Assembly (NCBI GenBank): GCA_019116245.1
Contig: DXCC01000001.1
Location: 1 to 47,736, forward strand
Source: Candidatus Tidjanibacter faecipullorum
Lineage (GTDB): Bacteria > Bacteroidota > Bacteroidia > Bacteroidales > Rikenellaceae
DNA: 47,736 bases
Reading direction: 5' to 3'
A program made the translations under genes and the position numbers. Positions 8,054-16,756 of the stretch are shown here, in pieces. The notes under the pieces were generated by a model that was not told the DNA's origin, ran no database searches, and saw nothing but the letters and a program-made list of their open reading frames with translations. Position 1 is the stretch's first letter. Every line of letters starts with the position of its first letter.

Positions 8054-11002
8054 ATGAATACCTTTCTGGGCAATGTGGCCCGCTATCTCTATGACCGTTA
8101 CGGCGATGAACTCGCCTCGCTGCACATCGTGGTGCCCAACTCCCGCACCCGCGTCTTCCTGCTCGACGAACTGAGCCGGCTGATCGACCGCCCCGTGTGG
8201 GAGCCCCGTCATGCGACGGTGGACGACCTGATGCGCGAACTCTCCGGCTATGCGCCTGTGGACCGGGTCCGGGCCGTGGTCGAGCTTTACAAGATCTATG
8301 CCGTCCGCCATGCCGAGCCTTTCGATACGTTCTATTTCTGGGGCGAGATGCTGCTCGGCGACTTCGACCAGATCGACAAGTACCGGGTCGATGCCGACAT
8401 GCTCTTCACCAACCTCGGTGATCTGAAGGCCATCGACGAGGGATTGCAGTATTTCAACGAGGAGCAGCGGGCCGTGGTGCGCCGGTTCTGGGAGACATTC
8501 GGAGCCGATACGCGCTATTCCGACCAGAAGCGCGACTTCCTGACCGTCTGGCAGAGCCTGTCGGGCATCTATCACGATTTCCGGAAGCGGCTGGCGGAGC
8601 AGGAGCTGGCCTATACGGGCATGATGCACCGCGAGGCGGCCGACCGGCTGCGGCGGGGCGAGGCATCGCTGGCCGACGGACGGCGGGTGGCCGTCGTCGG
8701 TTTCAATGCCTTGTCGGAGTGCGAGAAGATCCTCTTCGACCATCTGCGCGATGCGTGCGGCGCGGAGTTCTTCTGGGACTGCGACGAATACTATCTGAAG
8801 GATCTGCACCAGGAGGCGGGCCTCTTCATGCGGGACAACCGGGTGCGCTATCCGGCTCCGATCGGCTTTGCGAACGAGACGGATTCGTTCCGCCGTCCGA
8901 AACGGATCGAAGCGGTGTCGGTACCCTCCGGGGCACTGCAATGCAAATATGCGACCGATTTTCTGAAACGATTGATCGAGCAGCACGGCGGTACGGACTG
9001 GATGCCGGACAAGGAGACGGCCATTGTGCTGACCGACGAGAACCTGCTCGTGCCGCTGCTCTACTCCCTGCCGAAATATGAGAAAAACGGCCGGCCGGAA
9101 AAGCGGCAGATGAAGATCAATGTGACGATGGGCTACCCGCTGCGCCAGACGCTGGCCTACAGTTTCACCGACCGGCTGCTGCGTCTGCAGACCCATACCC
9201 GCCTCAAGCGGGGCGAGACGGCCTATCACCATGCCGACGTGACGGGACTGCTGACCCATCCCTTCGTGATGGAGCGGGAGGGGGAGGCGGCCTCGGCGCT
9301 CAACCGGACCATCCTGACCCGCTCGCGCGTGTATGTGCGCGAATCGGAATTTCCGCAGGAGGGGCTGATCGGACGCATCTTCCGCAAGTACGACGACTGG
9401 CGTCAGGTGGCCGACTGGACGATCGACATTCTGTCGTCCGTTGCGGCGCCCCTCGACAGGGAGGAGAGCGACAAGGTGGCGCTGACGGAGTGGAAGCTGC
9501 GGCGCGAATATGCCGGACTGATTGCCGATACGTTGCGCAAGCTGAACCATTCGCTGGCGGATTGCGGCGTGGAGCTGGACGTGCCCGTCTTCGTGTCGCT
9601 GGCGCGTCGCATGTTGCAGAACCTGCGCGTGCCCTACGAGGGCGAACCGCTGCAGGGCGTGCAGGTGATGGGCATCCTGGAGACGCGCAACCTGGATTTC
9701 AGCAACGTGCTGATCCTGTCGATGAACGACGACAATTTTCCCGGCAATCCCGCCGCTTCGTCATCCTATATACCCTACAATCTGCGCTTCGGCTACGGGC
9801 TGCCCACGCCCCAGCACCACGACGGCGTGTATGCCTACTATTTCTACCGGCTGCTGCAGCGGGCCGGGACGATTTCCATGGTCTACAGCGCCAAGTCGGA
9901 CGAGAGCAGCAGCGGCGAGCCGAGCCGCTACATCTACCAGCTCGAATACGAGTCGCCCCACACGGTCGCCCGGGTCGAGGTCGGGCTCGATGTCGGCCTT
10001 TCGGAGGTCGAACCCATTACCGTGCCGAAAGGGGAGGCGGCCGTGGAGCGGCTGCGCAGTTACCTCGACGGCGGCGGAGCCACGCTGTCGCCGACGGCGC
10101 TGAACACGTGGCTCTCCTGTCCGCTGAAGTTCTATTTCCGTTATGTGGCGGGCCTGAAACCCGACGACGAAGTGGCCGAGGAGATCGACATGCCCATGTT
10201 CGGAACCATTCTCCACAAGGCGATGGAACTGCTCTACCGGCCGCTGATCGGCCTCCACGAGCCGGGCGAGGCGATCCGGCGGCTGATCGGTTCCGAGACG
10301 GTGCTCCGGTGCGTGAACGAAGCGATCGGCGAGGTCTATTTCCACGGCGAGCAGGTGTCGGACGATGCCTACGAGGGAGAGCTGTTGATGGTTCATGATA
10401 TCGTGGTACGCTACATCAACGGCAATCTGCTTCCCTTCGACAGCCGGTTGCGGGGCTTCACTGTCACGGCGCTCGAACAGCCGTTGGAGGCGCCGTTCGT
10501 CTTCGAGGCGGCCGACGGAACCACCCACAGCGTGGTCTTCAAGGGACTGGCCGATCGCATCGATACGCTCGACGACAGCCGCATCCGCATCGTGGACTAC
10601 AAGACCGGCCGGCCGCACAGCGATTTTGCCAGCGTGGAGGCTCTCTTCGGTTCGGTTGCCGACCAGCGCAATGACGCCGTCCTGCAGACGCTGCTCTATT
10701 CCTACATCGTGCGCTACATGCAGCGGCAGGGCGAGTTGCCCGGCGTGGAGGTTTGTCCCACGTTGTACTACGTGCGGATGATGTATACGGCCGATTATGC
10801 TCCGCTGATCAACATCAAGAACGGTGCCAGCGTAACCAGCTACGGCCCCCATGCCGAATGCTTCGAGGCGCGGCTGCGGGAGCTGTTGGCCGATCTGTTC
10901 GATCCGGCGCGCCCCTTCCTCCAGTGCGAGGACCGCAAGCCGTGCGAATATTGCGATTTTACGGCCATCTGCCGCCGTCAGCAATCCAATCGCCAGAAAT
11001 AA
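8054..11002 (+). CDS. addB: AddB-like iron-sulfur PD-(D/E)XK nuclease
   Basis: This 982-residue protein is the presumed partner of the divergent AddA-like helicase. The N-terminus (MNTFLGNVARYLYDRYGDEL) has no Walker A motif, so this subunit should not be an active ATPase, unlike Bacillus AddB. The C-terminal nuclease has LADRID followed by IVDYKTG (Asp848, Lys850). It is bracketed by the iron-staple cysteines: Cys689 in WLSCPLKFYFRY, then Cys964, Cys967 and Cys973 in CEYCDFTAIC close to the end. Such a 4Fe-4S cluster is typical of AddB and Cas4-like nucleases. A TACCTTAG -7-like box lies at 8003-8010. The function in end resection is inferred from family and pairing. Confidence 0.87.
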   Translation: MNTFLGNVARYLYDRYGDELASLHIVVPNSRTRVFLLDELSRLIDRPVWEPRHATVDDLMRELSGYAPVDRVRAVVELYKIYAVRHAEPFDTFYFWGEMLLGDFDQIDKYRVDADMLFTNLGDLKAIDEGLQYFNEEQRAVVRRFWETFGADTRYSDQKRDFLTVWQSLSGIYHDFRKRLAEQELAYTGMMHREAADRLRRGEASLADGRRVAVVGFNALSECEKILFDHLRDACGAEFFWDCDEYYLKDLHQEAGLFMRDNRVRYPAPIGFANETDSFRRPKRIEAVSVPSGALQCKYATDFLKRLIEQHGGTDWMPDKETAIVLTDENLLVPLLYSLPKYEKNGRPEKRQMKINVTMGYPLRQTLAYSFTDRLLRLQTHTRLKRGETAYHHADVTGLLTHPFVMEREGEAASALNRTILTRSRVYVRESEFPQEGLIGRIFRKYDDWRQVADWTIDILSSVAAPLDREESDKVALTEWKLRREYAGLIADTLRKLNHSLADCGVELDVPVFVSLARRMLQNLRVPYEGEPLQGVQVMGILETRNLDFSNVLILSMNDDNFPGNPAASSSYIPYNLRFGYGLPTPQHHDGVYAYYFYRLLQRAGTISMVYSAKSDESSSGEPSRYIYQLEYESPHTVARVEVGLDVGLSEVEPITVPKGEAAVERLRSYLDGGGATLSPTALNTWLSCPLKFYFRYVAGLKPDDEVAEEIDMPMFGTILHKAMELLYRPLIGLHEPGEAIRRLIGSETVLRCVNEAIGEVYFHGEQVSDDAYEGELLMVHDIVVRYINGNLLPFDSRLRGFTVTALEQPLEAPFVFEAADGTTHSVVFKGLADRIDTLDDSRIRIVDYKTGRPHSDFASVEALFGSVADQRNDAVLQTLLYSYIVRYMQRQGELPGVEVCPTLYYVRMMYTADYAPLINIKNGASVTSYGPHAECFEARLRELLADLFDPARPFLQCEDRKPCEYCDFTAICRRQQSNRQK

Positions 11003-11095
11003 GGAGGCAGGAGGCGTATTTTACCCGGAAAAGATGATTCCGATTGAGCGTAAAAATTCGCACCTTTGCATCCGCAAATATCAAGCGAAACAACG

Positions 11096-13459
11096 ATGCG
11101 GCTTTCCGAGGTACATACAGGACAGAGCGCCGTCGTTCTGAAGGTGTTGGGACACGGCGGTTTCCGGCGGCGGATCATGGAGATGGGATTCGTCCGGGGC
11201 AAGCGGGTGGAGGTGATGCAGAACGCCCCCCTCAAGGACCCGATCAAGTACCGGATCATGGAATACGAGGTGTCGCTCCGCCGGAGCGAGGCCGCCATGA
11301 TCGAAGTGGTGACCGAGAAGGAGGCGGAGGCGCTGGCCGTTTCGGGCGAGATTGCCCACGGCACCTCCGAAGCGGAGACCCTGCGCCGGGCGGTGGACCG
11401 TTCCGGACGCCGCGTGCGGGTCGCGCTGGTGGGCAATCCCAACAGCGGCAAGACCTCGCTCTTCAATGCCGCATCGGGCAGCCATGAACACGTCGGCAAC
11501 TACGGTGGCGTGACGGTCGAGGTCAAGCGCGGCCACATGCGCTACCGCGACTACGATTTCGATATTTACGATCTGCCCGGAACCTATGCCCTGTCGGCCT
11601 ACACGCCCGAGGAGGTGTGCGTGCGCCGCCATCTGTTCGACGAGACGCCCGACGTGGTCATCAATGTGGTGGCCGCCTCGAATCTGGAGCGCAATCTCTA
11701 CCTGACCACCGAGCTGATCGACATCAACCTGCCGATGATCGTCGCGCTGAACATGTACGACGAACTGGAGCAGGATGGAGCCAAACTCGACTACAAACTG
11801 CTGGGAACGCTGCTGGGCGTGCCGATGATTCCGACCGTTTCGCGGACGGGCGAGGGGATCGACGCGCTGTTCGATGCCGTGATCGACCTGTATGAGCGGG
11901 GCGGTACGGAGGAGACCGACGAGCAGCACCATATCCACATCAACCACGGTCAGCACATCGAGGAGGCGCTGGCCAAACTGGGCACGGCCATCAAGAAGGA
12001 CGGCTCGTTCGGCAACTACCACACCCGCTGGCTGGCCTTGAAGCTGCTGGAGGGCGATGCCGAAGTGGAGCACCTGCTCTCCTCGCGGGAAGGCTATAAG
12101 GAGTGGATCGCCCTGCGCGACCGCGAGGCGGGCCGCATCGGCAAGGAGGTCGGCGAGGATATCGAGTCGATTGTGGCCGACGAAAAGTACGGTTTCATTG
12201 CCGGTGCGCTGAAGGAGGCCTATGTGCCCGGCCGTCACGAGAAGGAGCGGCAGACGAACCGCATCGACGCCATCGTGACCCACAAGTTCTGGGGCTATCC
12301 GATCTTCTTCTTCATCATGTGGGTGATGTTCGAGGCGACCTTCGTGTTGGGCAACTACCCGATGGGGTGGATCGAATCGGGCATCGGCGCGCTCGGCCAG
12401 TGGGTCGGCGGCATCATGCGCGAGGGGCCGCTGAAGGATCTGATCGTGGACGGCATCATCGGCGGCGTGGGCGGTGTCATTGTTTTCCTGCCCAACATAT
12501 TGATCCTCTATCTGTTCATATCTCTGATGGAGGACTCGGGCTACATGGCGCGGGCCGCCTTCATCATGGACAAGATCATGCACCGGATCGGCCTGCACGG
12601 CAAGTCGTTCATTCCGCTGGTGATGGGATTCGGCTGCAACGTGCCGGCCGTCATCGCCACGCGCACCATCGAAAGCCGCAGCAGCCGGTTGATTACCATT
12701 CTGGTCAATCCGTTCATGTCGTGCAGCGCGCGTCTGCCCGTCTTCGTCCTGCTGTCAGGGGTCTTCTTCCCGAAACACGCCGGCACCGTCCTTTTCGGCC
12801 TCTACTTGCTGGGCATCGTGGTCGGTGTGCTGACCGCCAAACTGTTGCGCCGGTTCATGTTCCGCAAGGACGACACGCCCTTTGTCATGGAGCTGCCCCC
12901 CTACCGGGTGCCGACCTCGCGCAGCGTGTTGCGCCACATGTGGGAGCGGGCGGCCATGTACCTGCGCAAGATGGGTACACTAATCCTGTCTGCTGCGATT
13001 GTTGTCTGGTTTCTGAGTTATTTCCCGACGCATGAGGATCCGGTCGTACAACAGGAACGTTCCTATATCGGCCGGATCGGCCAGGTGACCGAGCCGCTGG
13101 TCCAGCCGCTGGGACTGAACTGGAAGGCAAGCGTGGCCCTGCTGACCGGTGCGGTGGCCAAGGAGGTGACCGTCAGTACGCTGGGAGTACTCTATGCCGG
13201 GGAGGGCGATTCGGAGGAGGTGCTCTCGCAACGCCTGCTCGAACCCAATCCCCAGACCGGCGTGCCCGACTTCAACCAGGCCAATGCGCTGGCTTTTCTG
13301 GTGTTCGTCTTGCTTTATTTCCCGTGTATCGCTACCTTAGTGGCGATCAAGCAGGAGGCCGGCGGCTGGAAGTGGGCGGCCTTTTCGCTGGTCTACAATA
13401 CGTTGGTGGCGTGGATCATCGCCTTCGTGGTGTACCGGATCGCGCTGTTGCTGATATAA
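11096..13459 (+). CDS. feoB: Fused FeoA-FeoB ferrous iron transporter
   Basis: This is the inner-membrane Fe(II) importer. Residues 1 to about 75 are a FeoA-type SH3 domain (MRLSEVHTGQSAVVLKVLGHG, RRIMEMGFVRG). The G domain follows, with G1 GNPNSGKT at residues 113-120, G2 Thr140 and a DLPGTYAL G3. The membrane part has the Gate and Nucleoside-recognition repeats, with FIPLVMGFGCNVPA and SARLPVFVLL. The frame is open 10 codons further upstream, but ATG at 11096 gives the FeoA start. At 787 residues it is the A-B fusion usual in Bacteroidales. The Cys-rich FeoB-associated protein follows 3 bases later. I see no convincing Fur box. Confidence 0.95.
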   Translation: MRLSEVHTGQSAVVLKVLGHGGFRRRIMEMGFVRGKRVEVMQNAPLKDPIKYRIMEYEVSLRRSEAAMIEVVTEKEAEALAVSGEIAHGTSEAETLRRAVDRSGRRVRVALVGNPNSGKTSLFNAASGSHEHVGNYGGVTVEVKRGHMRYRDYDFDIYDLPGTYALSAYTPEEVCVRRHLFDETPDVVINVVAASNLERNLYLTTELIDINLPMIVALNMYDELEQDGAKLDYKLLGTLLGVPMIPTVSRTGEGIDALFDAVIDLYERGGTEETDEQHHIHINHGQHIEEALAKLGTAIKKDGSFGNYHTRWLALKLLEGDAEVEHLLSSREGYKEWIALRDREAGRIGKEVGEDIESIVADEKYGFIAGALKEAYVPGRHEKERQTNRIDAIVTHKFWGYPIFFFIMWVMFEATFVLGNYPMGWIESGIGALGQWVGGIMREGPLKDLIVDGIIGGVGGVIVFLPNILILYLFISLMEDSGYMARAAFIMDKIMHRIGLHGKSFIPLVMGFGCNVPAVIATRTIESRSSRLITILVNPFMSCSARLPVFVLLSGVFFPKHAGTVLFGLYLLGIVVGVLTAKLLRRFMFRKDDTPFVMELPPYRVPTSRSVLRHMWERAAMYLRKMGTLILSAAIVVWFLSYFPTHEDPVVQQERSYIGRIGQVTEPLVQPLGLNWKASVALLTGAVAKEVTVSTLGVLYAGEGDSEEVLSQRLLEPNPQTGVPDFNQANALAFLVFVLLYFPCIATLVAIKQEAGGWKWAAFSLVYNTLVAWIIAFVVYRIALLLI

Positions 13460-13462
13460 GTC

Positions 13463-13663
13463 ATGGATATACAGTTGGTAATCGTCTGTGTGATCGGCCT
13501 GCTGGTGCTGGTCTATCTGGGTGTCCGGATGTATCGTACGTTCGTCAAGAAGGAGCGGCGATACCGGCACGTGTGTCACAACTGCAGCATGGGCAAGGAT
13601 TGTTCCCATTCGCGGGTCCTGCGCGAGGAGTGCCACCGCAACGGCCCGGCGGACGACCAGTAG
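13463..13663 (+). CDS. FeoB-associated Cys-rich membrane protein
   Basis: This 66-residue protein has one N-terminal membrane helix (about residues 4-22, IQLVIVCVIGLLVLVYLGV). A basic stretch and a cytoplasmic-side Cys-rich tail follow, with CHNCSMGKDCSH and a fourth Cys further on. It fits the FeoB_associated family, small proteins encoded after feoB and thought to help iron transfer, perhaps in the role FeoC plays in enterobacteria. It is 3 bases from feoB and certainly co-transcribed. Its biochemical role is not established. Confidence 0.85.
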   Translation: MDIQLVIVCVIGLLVLVYLGVRMYRTFVKKERRYRHVCHNCSMGKDCSHSRVLREECHRNGPADDQ

Positions 13664-13702
13664 GAGAGGGGGTGAGGCGCATCGCAATGGCCGGGAAAAC
13701 AC

Positions 13703-13747
13703 AACGGCTGCCGGACGACGGGTATATCGTCCCGACAGCCGTTTTCC
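13703..13747 (+). terminator. Terminator of the feo operon
   Basis: The outer arms at 13703-13710 and 13736-13743 pair perfectly, with further pairing inside, and a TTTT run follows. Confidence 0.7.
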
Positions 13748-13928
13748 ATTTCGATACATCCTGCTGATCCTGGCGGCGGGGAAAGGATGTGCGTTTTTTG
13801 TTTTTACTGTAACTGATTGTTGTCCATGATGATATGGTGGATATGTCGGAGCGGGCGGTAGAAATTGGAAGCGATGCGGAATAAATTCACATTTTTTACG
13901 TTTATTGAAATGAAAAAATCTTGTGCCC

Positions 13929-14774
13929 ATGCCCCGATTGCTGCCTGCCGATACATCGATTGCACGTTATGTGGAAACGGATCTTGCTGCGCTCACCCAG
14001 ACGCCCCGCCATTTCAAGTGCGGCATCTATTTGATTTGCGTAAGCGGTCGGAGCATCATCTCGACGGGGGTGCAGCAGTATGAACTGCGGGAACGTGGGG
14101 AAATGATCTTTCTGGCGGGCGGTTTGCTGCAACTGGTCGAACGAAGCGACGATTTCCGTGTACGGATGCTGCTGTTTCCCAAAGCGACCTTTTTGTCCAT
14201 TGTGCCTTCGATCGATACGGCCTTCTTCAATCATCTTCACGAGAAGCCCTGTTATCAGCATCCCGTCAGCGAAGCGGGCGATGTAACATGGAGCCAGGTC
14301 AATCTGTGGATGGATATGGCCCGCATGTTGTTCTCCGGCGAATTGCGGATCGGGCGTGAACATCTGGAACGCAACTATCTGCAAAGTGTCCTGCTGTGGA
14401 TTTACAACTCATTGCCGAAGAAGGGGTTGTCTGACCGTACTTTTACCCGGAAACAGTTGCTGTGTCATCAGTTCCTCGGCCTGCTGCACGAGCATGCCGT
14501 GCGTGAGCATCAGGTGGGGTTTTATGCCGACAAATTGTGTATTACTCCCCGCTACCTGAATGAAATCGTATCCTCCTACATGAACGGCAAGACGCCCAAA
14601 CAGTTGATTGACGAACAGTTGGCCGTCGAAATCAAGGTGCTGCTCAACGATCCCCATCTTTCGGTAGCCGAAATTGCCTTGCTGTGCAATTTCCCGGATC
14701 AGTCCTATCTGAGCCGGTTCTTCCGCAAGCATACCGGTTTCTCTCCCAAGGAATTTCGAACCCGGCGCCTGTAA
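13929..14774 (+). CDS. AraC-family transcriptional regulator
   Basis: This 281-residue protein has an N-terminal ligand or dimerisation domain (about 1-170; RHFKCGIYLICVSGRSIIS with a cupin-like FLAGGLLQLV strand). Its C-terminal double helix-turn-helix (about 185-280) has FYADKLCITPRYLNEIVSSY and LSVAEIALLCNFPDQSYLSRFFRKHTGFSPKEFR, the classical AraC/XylS signature. A GTG two codons upstream (13923) is an alternative start. It follows the feo terminator and has its own A+T-rich upstream region. No target is evident; a link to iron uptake would rest on neighbourhood only. Confidence 0.9.
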   Translation: MPRLLPADTSIARYVETDLAALTQTPRHFKCGIYLICVSGRSIISTGVQQYELRERGEMIFLAGGLLQLVERSDDFRVRMLLFPKATFLSIVPSIDTAFFNHLHEKPCYQHPVSEAGDVTWSQVNLWMDMARMLFSGELRIGREHLERNYLQSVLLWIYNSLPKKGLSDRTFTRKQLLCHQFLGLLHEHAVREHQVGFYADKLCITPRYLNEIVSSYMNGKTPKQLIDEQLAVEIKVLLNDPHLSVAEIALLCNFPDQSYLSRFFRKHTGFSPKEFRTRRL

Positions 14775-14798
14775 CACCTGGCATCGACCCCAAACAAG

Positions 14799-14833
14799 AA
14801 GCGGGATGATGGTTTTCAACCGTCATCCCGCTT
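14799..14833. terminator. Bidirectional terminator between araC-type gene and yebC
   Basis: Arms of about 16 bp at 14799-14814 and 14818-14833, with one mismatch and a 3-base loop, form a very stable hairpin between the convergent genes. Confidence 0.75.
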
Positions 14834-14861
14834 GTATTCGGATGCGTGCGTTGCCGGAGGG

Positions 14862-15596
14862 TTATTCCTCGTCGCTTTCCTCCTCTTTCATGTTGTGGAA
14901 TACGTTGACCACGTCGTCGTCTTCCTCCAGCTTGTCGATCAGCTTGTGGATCGATTCGCGCTGCTCCGGCGTCACCTCCTTGGTATCGGTCGGGATGCGG
15001 ACGAATTCACCGCTGGTGATCGTCATGCCGTGATCCTCCAGATAGGCCTGGATGTTGCCGTAGGATTCGAACGGACCGTAGATGTTGATCTGGTTCTCGT
15101 CATCCACGAACACTTCGTCCACCTCGAAGTCGATCAGATCGAGTTCGAGCTGCTCGAGGTCGATACCCTCCTTGTAGGGGGTCTTGAAGATGGCCTTGTG
15201 CTCGAACATGAAGCTGACGCTGCCGCTGTTGCCCAGCGTGCCGCCCATCTTGTTGAAATAGCTGCGCACGTTGGCTACCGTGCGGGTGGGGTTGTCCGTA
15301 GCCGTCTCGACCAGAATGGCGATGCCGTGGGGGCCGTATCCCTCGTAGACCATCTCCTTGTAGTCACCCACCTCGTTGGTGGTGGCGCGCTTGATGGCAC
15401 GTTCGATGTTGTCCTTCGGCATGTTTTCGGATTTGGCATTCTGAATCAGAAGCCTCAGGCGGATGTTGCTGGCGGGGTCGGGACCGGCCTGTTTTACGGC
15501 CACCTCGATCGCTTTTCCGATTTTCGTGAACGTACGCGCCATGTGTCCCCAGCGCTTGAGTTTCGCAGCTTTACGATATTCAAATGCCCTTCCCAT
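14862..15596 (-). CDS. YebC/PmpR (TACO1) family protein
   Basis: This 244-residue protein of the YebC/TACO1 family begins MGRAFEYRKAAKLKRWGHMARTF, the Bacteroidota variant of the usual MAGHSKWANI start. The family core follows: MPKDNIERAIKR, YEGYGPHGIAILVE and NRTRTVANVR-like DNPTRTVANVRSYF. The tail is strongly acidic (EEDDDVVNVFHNMKEEESDEE). The family was long annotated as DNA-binding regulators. More recent work on bacterial and mitochondrial members supports a role in translation at difficult peptide stretches. A TACTTTTG -7 candidate lies on the minus strand at 15641-15634, in a short region shared with divergent tsaC. Confidence 0.93.
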   Translation of the reverse strand: MGRAFEYRKAAKLKRWGHMARTFTKIGKAIEVAVKQAGPDPASNIRLRLLIQNAKSENMPKDNIERAIKRATTNEVGDYKEMVYEGYGPHGIAILVETATDNPTRTVANVRSYFNKMGGTLGNSGSVSFMFEHKAIFKTPYKEGIDLEQLELDLIDFEVDEVFVDDENQINIYGPFESYGNIQAYLEDHGMTITSGEFVRIPTDTKEVTPEQRESIHKLIDKLEEDDDVVNVFHNMKEEESDEE

Positions 15597-15705
15597 TGTA
15601 TTGCAATCTTTTTAGTTCGTTTTTTCAAGGACACAAAAGTATAACCTTTTCTACAAAAAGAAAAAAAATTGCTCTAATTTTGCGAAACTTCAAACCCGAA
15701 CAGCC

Positions 15706-16269
15706 ATGCAAGAAGCGATTGAACGTGCGGTCGAGGTGCTGCGCAGCGGAGGCGTCATCGTCTATCCGACCGATACGGTGTGGGGTGTGGGGTGCGATGC
15801 GACCAATCCCGAAGCCGTCGCCCGCGTCTATGCCCTGAAACGTTCCGAGAACAAGAAAGGCATGATCGTGCTGGTCGATTCGATCGGCAATGTGGCCCGT
15901 TATTTCCGCCGTGTGCCGCCCGTGGCATGGGATCTGCTCGAATGCGCCGACAAGCCGCTGACCCTCATTCTGCCCGGAGCCGTGGGGGTGGCGTCCAACC
16001 TGATTCCGGAGGAGGGGACGCTGGCCGTGCGGGTGCCCGACCACGCCTTCTGCCGCAAGCTGGTGCAACGGCTGGGGAGGCCGCTGGTCTCCACGTCGGC
16101 CAACCTGTCGGGCGGTGCAACGCCCAAGCGGTTCGAGGAGATCGATCCGGCCATTCTTGCCGGAGCCGACCATGTGGTCGATCCCCGTTGGGAGGGGCAT
16201 CCCACGCGGCAGGCTTCGTCGATCATCCTGCTGGGCGAAGGGGGCGAAGTGAAGATCATCCGGGAATAG
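15706..16269 (+). CDS. tsaC: L-threonylcarbamoyladenylate synthase
   Basis: TsaC makes threonylcarbamoyl-AMP from Thr, bicarbonate and ATP, the first step of tRNA t6A37 synthesis. The 187-residue protein is a single YrdC domain: GGVIVYPTDTVWGVGCDA, KRSENKKGMIVLV, LTLILPG, LAVRVPDH and STSANLSGG. It lacks the extra C-terminal domain of long Sua5 proteins. A TAATTTTG box lies at 15675-15682, giving a leader of only about 20 bases. A thioesterase gene follows 10 bases after the stop. The ct6A enzyme gene tcdA lies about 3 kb away on the other strand. Confidence 0.94.
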   Translation: MQEAIERAVEVLRSGGVIVYPTDTVWGVGCDATNPEAVARVYALKRSENKKGMIVLVDSIGNVARYFRRVPPVAWDLLECADKPLTLILPGAVGVASNLIPEEGTLAVRVPDHAFCRKLVQRLGRPLVSTSANLSGGATPKRFEEIDPAILAGADHVVDPRWEGHPTRQASSIILLGEGGEVKIIRE

Positions 16270-16279
16270 CACAGACAGC

Positions 16280-16714
16280 ATGGGAAAACATATCGATACC
16301 GACATTCAGATCCGCTTTGCGGATGCCGATTGTCTGAATCACATCAACAACATCAACATTCAGCATTACTTCGAAGTCGGCAAGATCGACTTCTACAAAA
16401 AGGTGCTCGGCAAGCTGGTCGGCCTCGATCACGAAAGCCTCATCCTGGTCTCGACGACGGCCAACTTTTTCCACCAGACCCGCCTCGAGGACGATCTGTT
16501 CGTCCGCACGTGGTGTGCGGGGCTCGGCAATTCGAGCGTGACGCTCTACCAGTGGCTGATCGACCGCACCACGGGCGAGGTGAAGGCGGACTGCCGGACG
16601 GTCACCGTAGCTTTCGACTTCGTGGAGCAGCACAAGATTCCGCTCAACGCCCATTGGCGGGAACGGCTGTCGGAGTACATGTGCGATGTGGAGCCGGACC
16701 CCAAGGGCAAATAG
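16280..16714 (+). CDS. Hotdog-fold acyl-CoA thioesterase (4HBT type)
   Basis: This 144-residue protein of the 4-hydroxybenzoyl-CoA thioesterase superfamily carries IRFADADCLNHINN near the N-terminus, where the first Asp is the usual catalytic residue and the HINN segment binds the thioester. The rest (FVRTWCAGLGNSSVTLYQWLID, ADCRTVTVAFDF) fits the single hotdog fold. It sits 10 bases after tsaC and 42 bases before lpdA, so the three are probably one transcript. The acyl substrate cannot be read from sequence. Confidence 0.85.
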   Translation: MGKHIDTDIQIRFADADCLNHINNINIQHYFEVGKIDFYKKVLGKLVGLDHESLILVSTTANFFHQTRLEDDLFVRTWCAGLGNSSVTLYQWLIDRTTGEVKADCRTVTVAFDFVEQHKIPLNAHWRERLSEYMCDVEPDPKGK

Positions 16715-16756
16715 CGTTTTGAAAGTCAGAGAAACAATCAAATAAGGAGACTTACC

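Noticed and set aside
7898-9550. Minus-strand frame of 550 codons opposite addB
   Set aside because: High G+C third positions keep the antisense frame open; composition is low-complexity and addB is certain.
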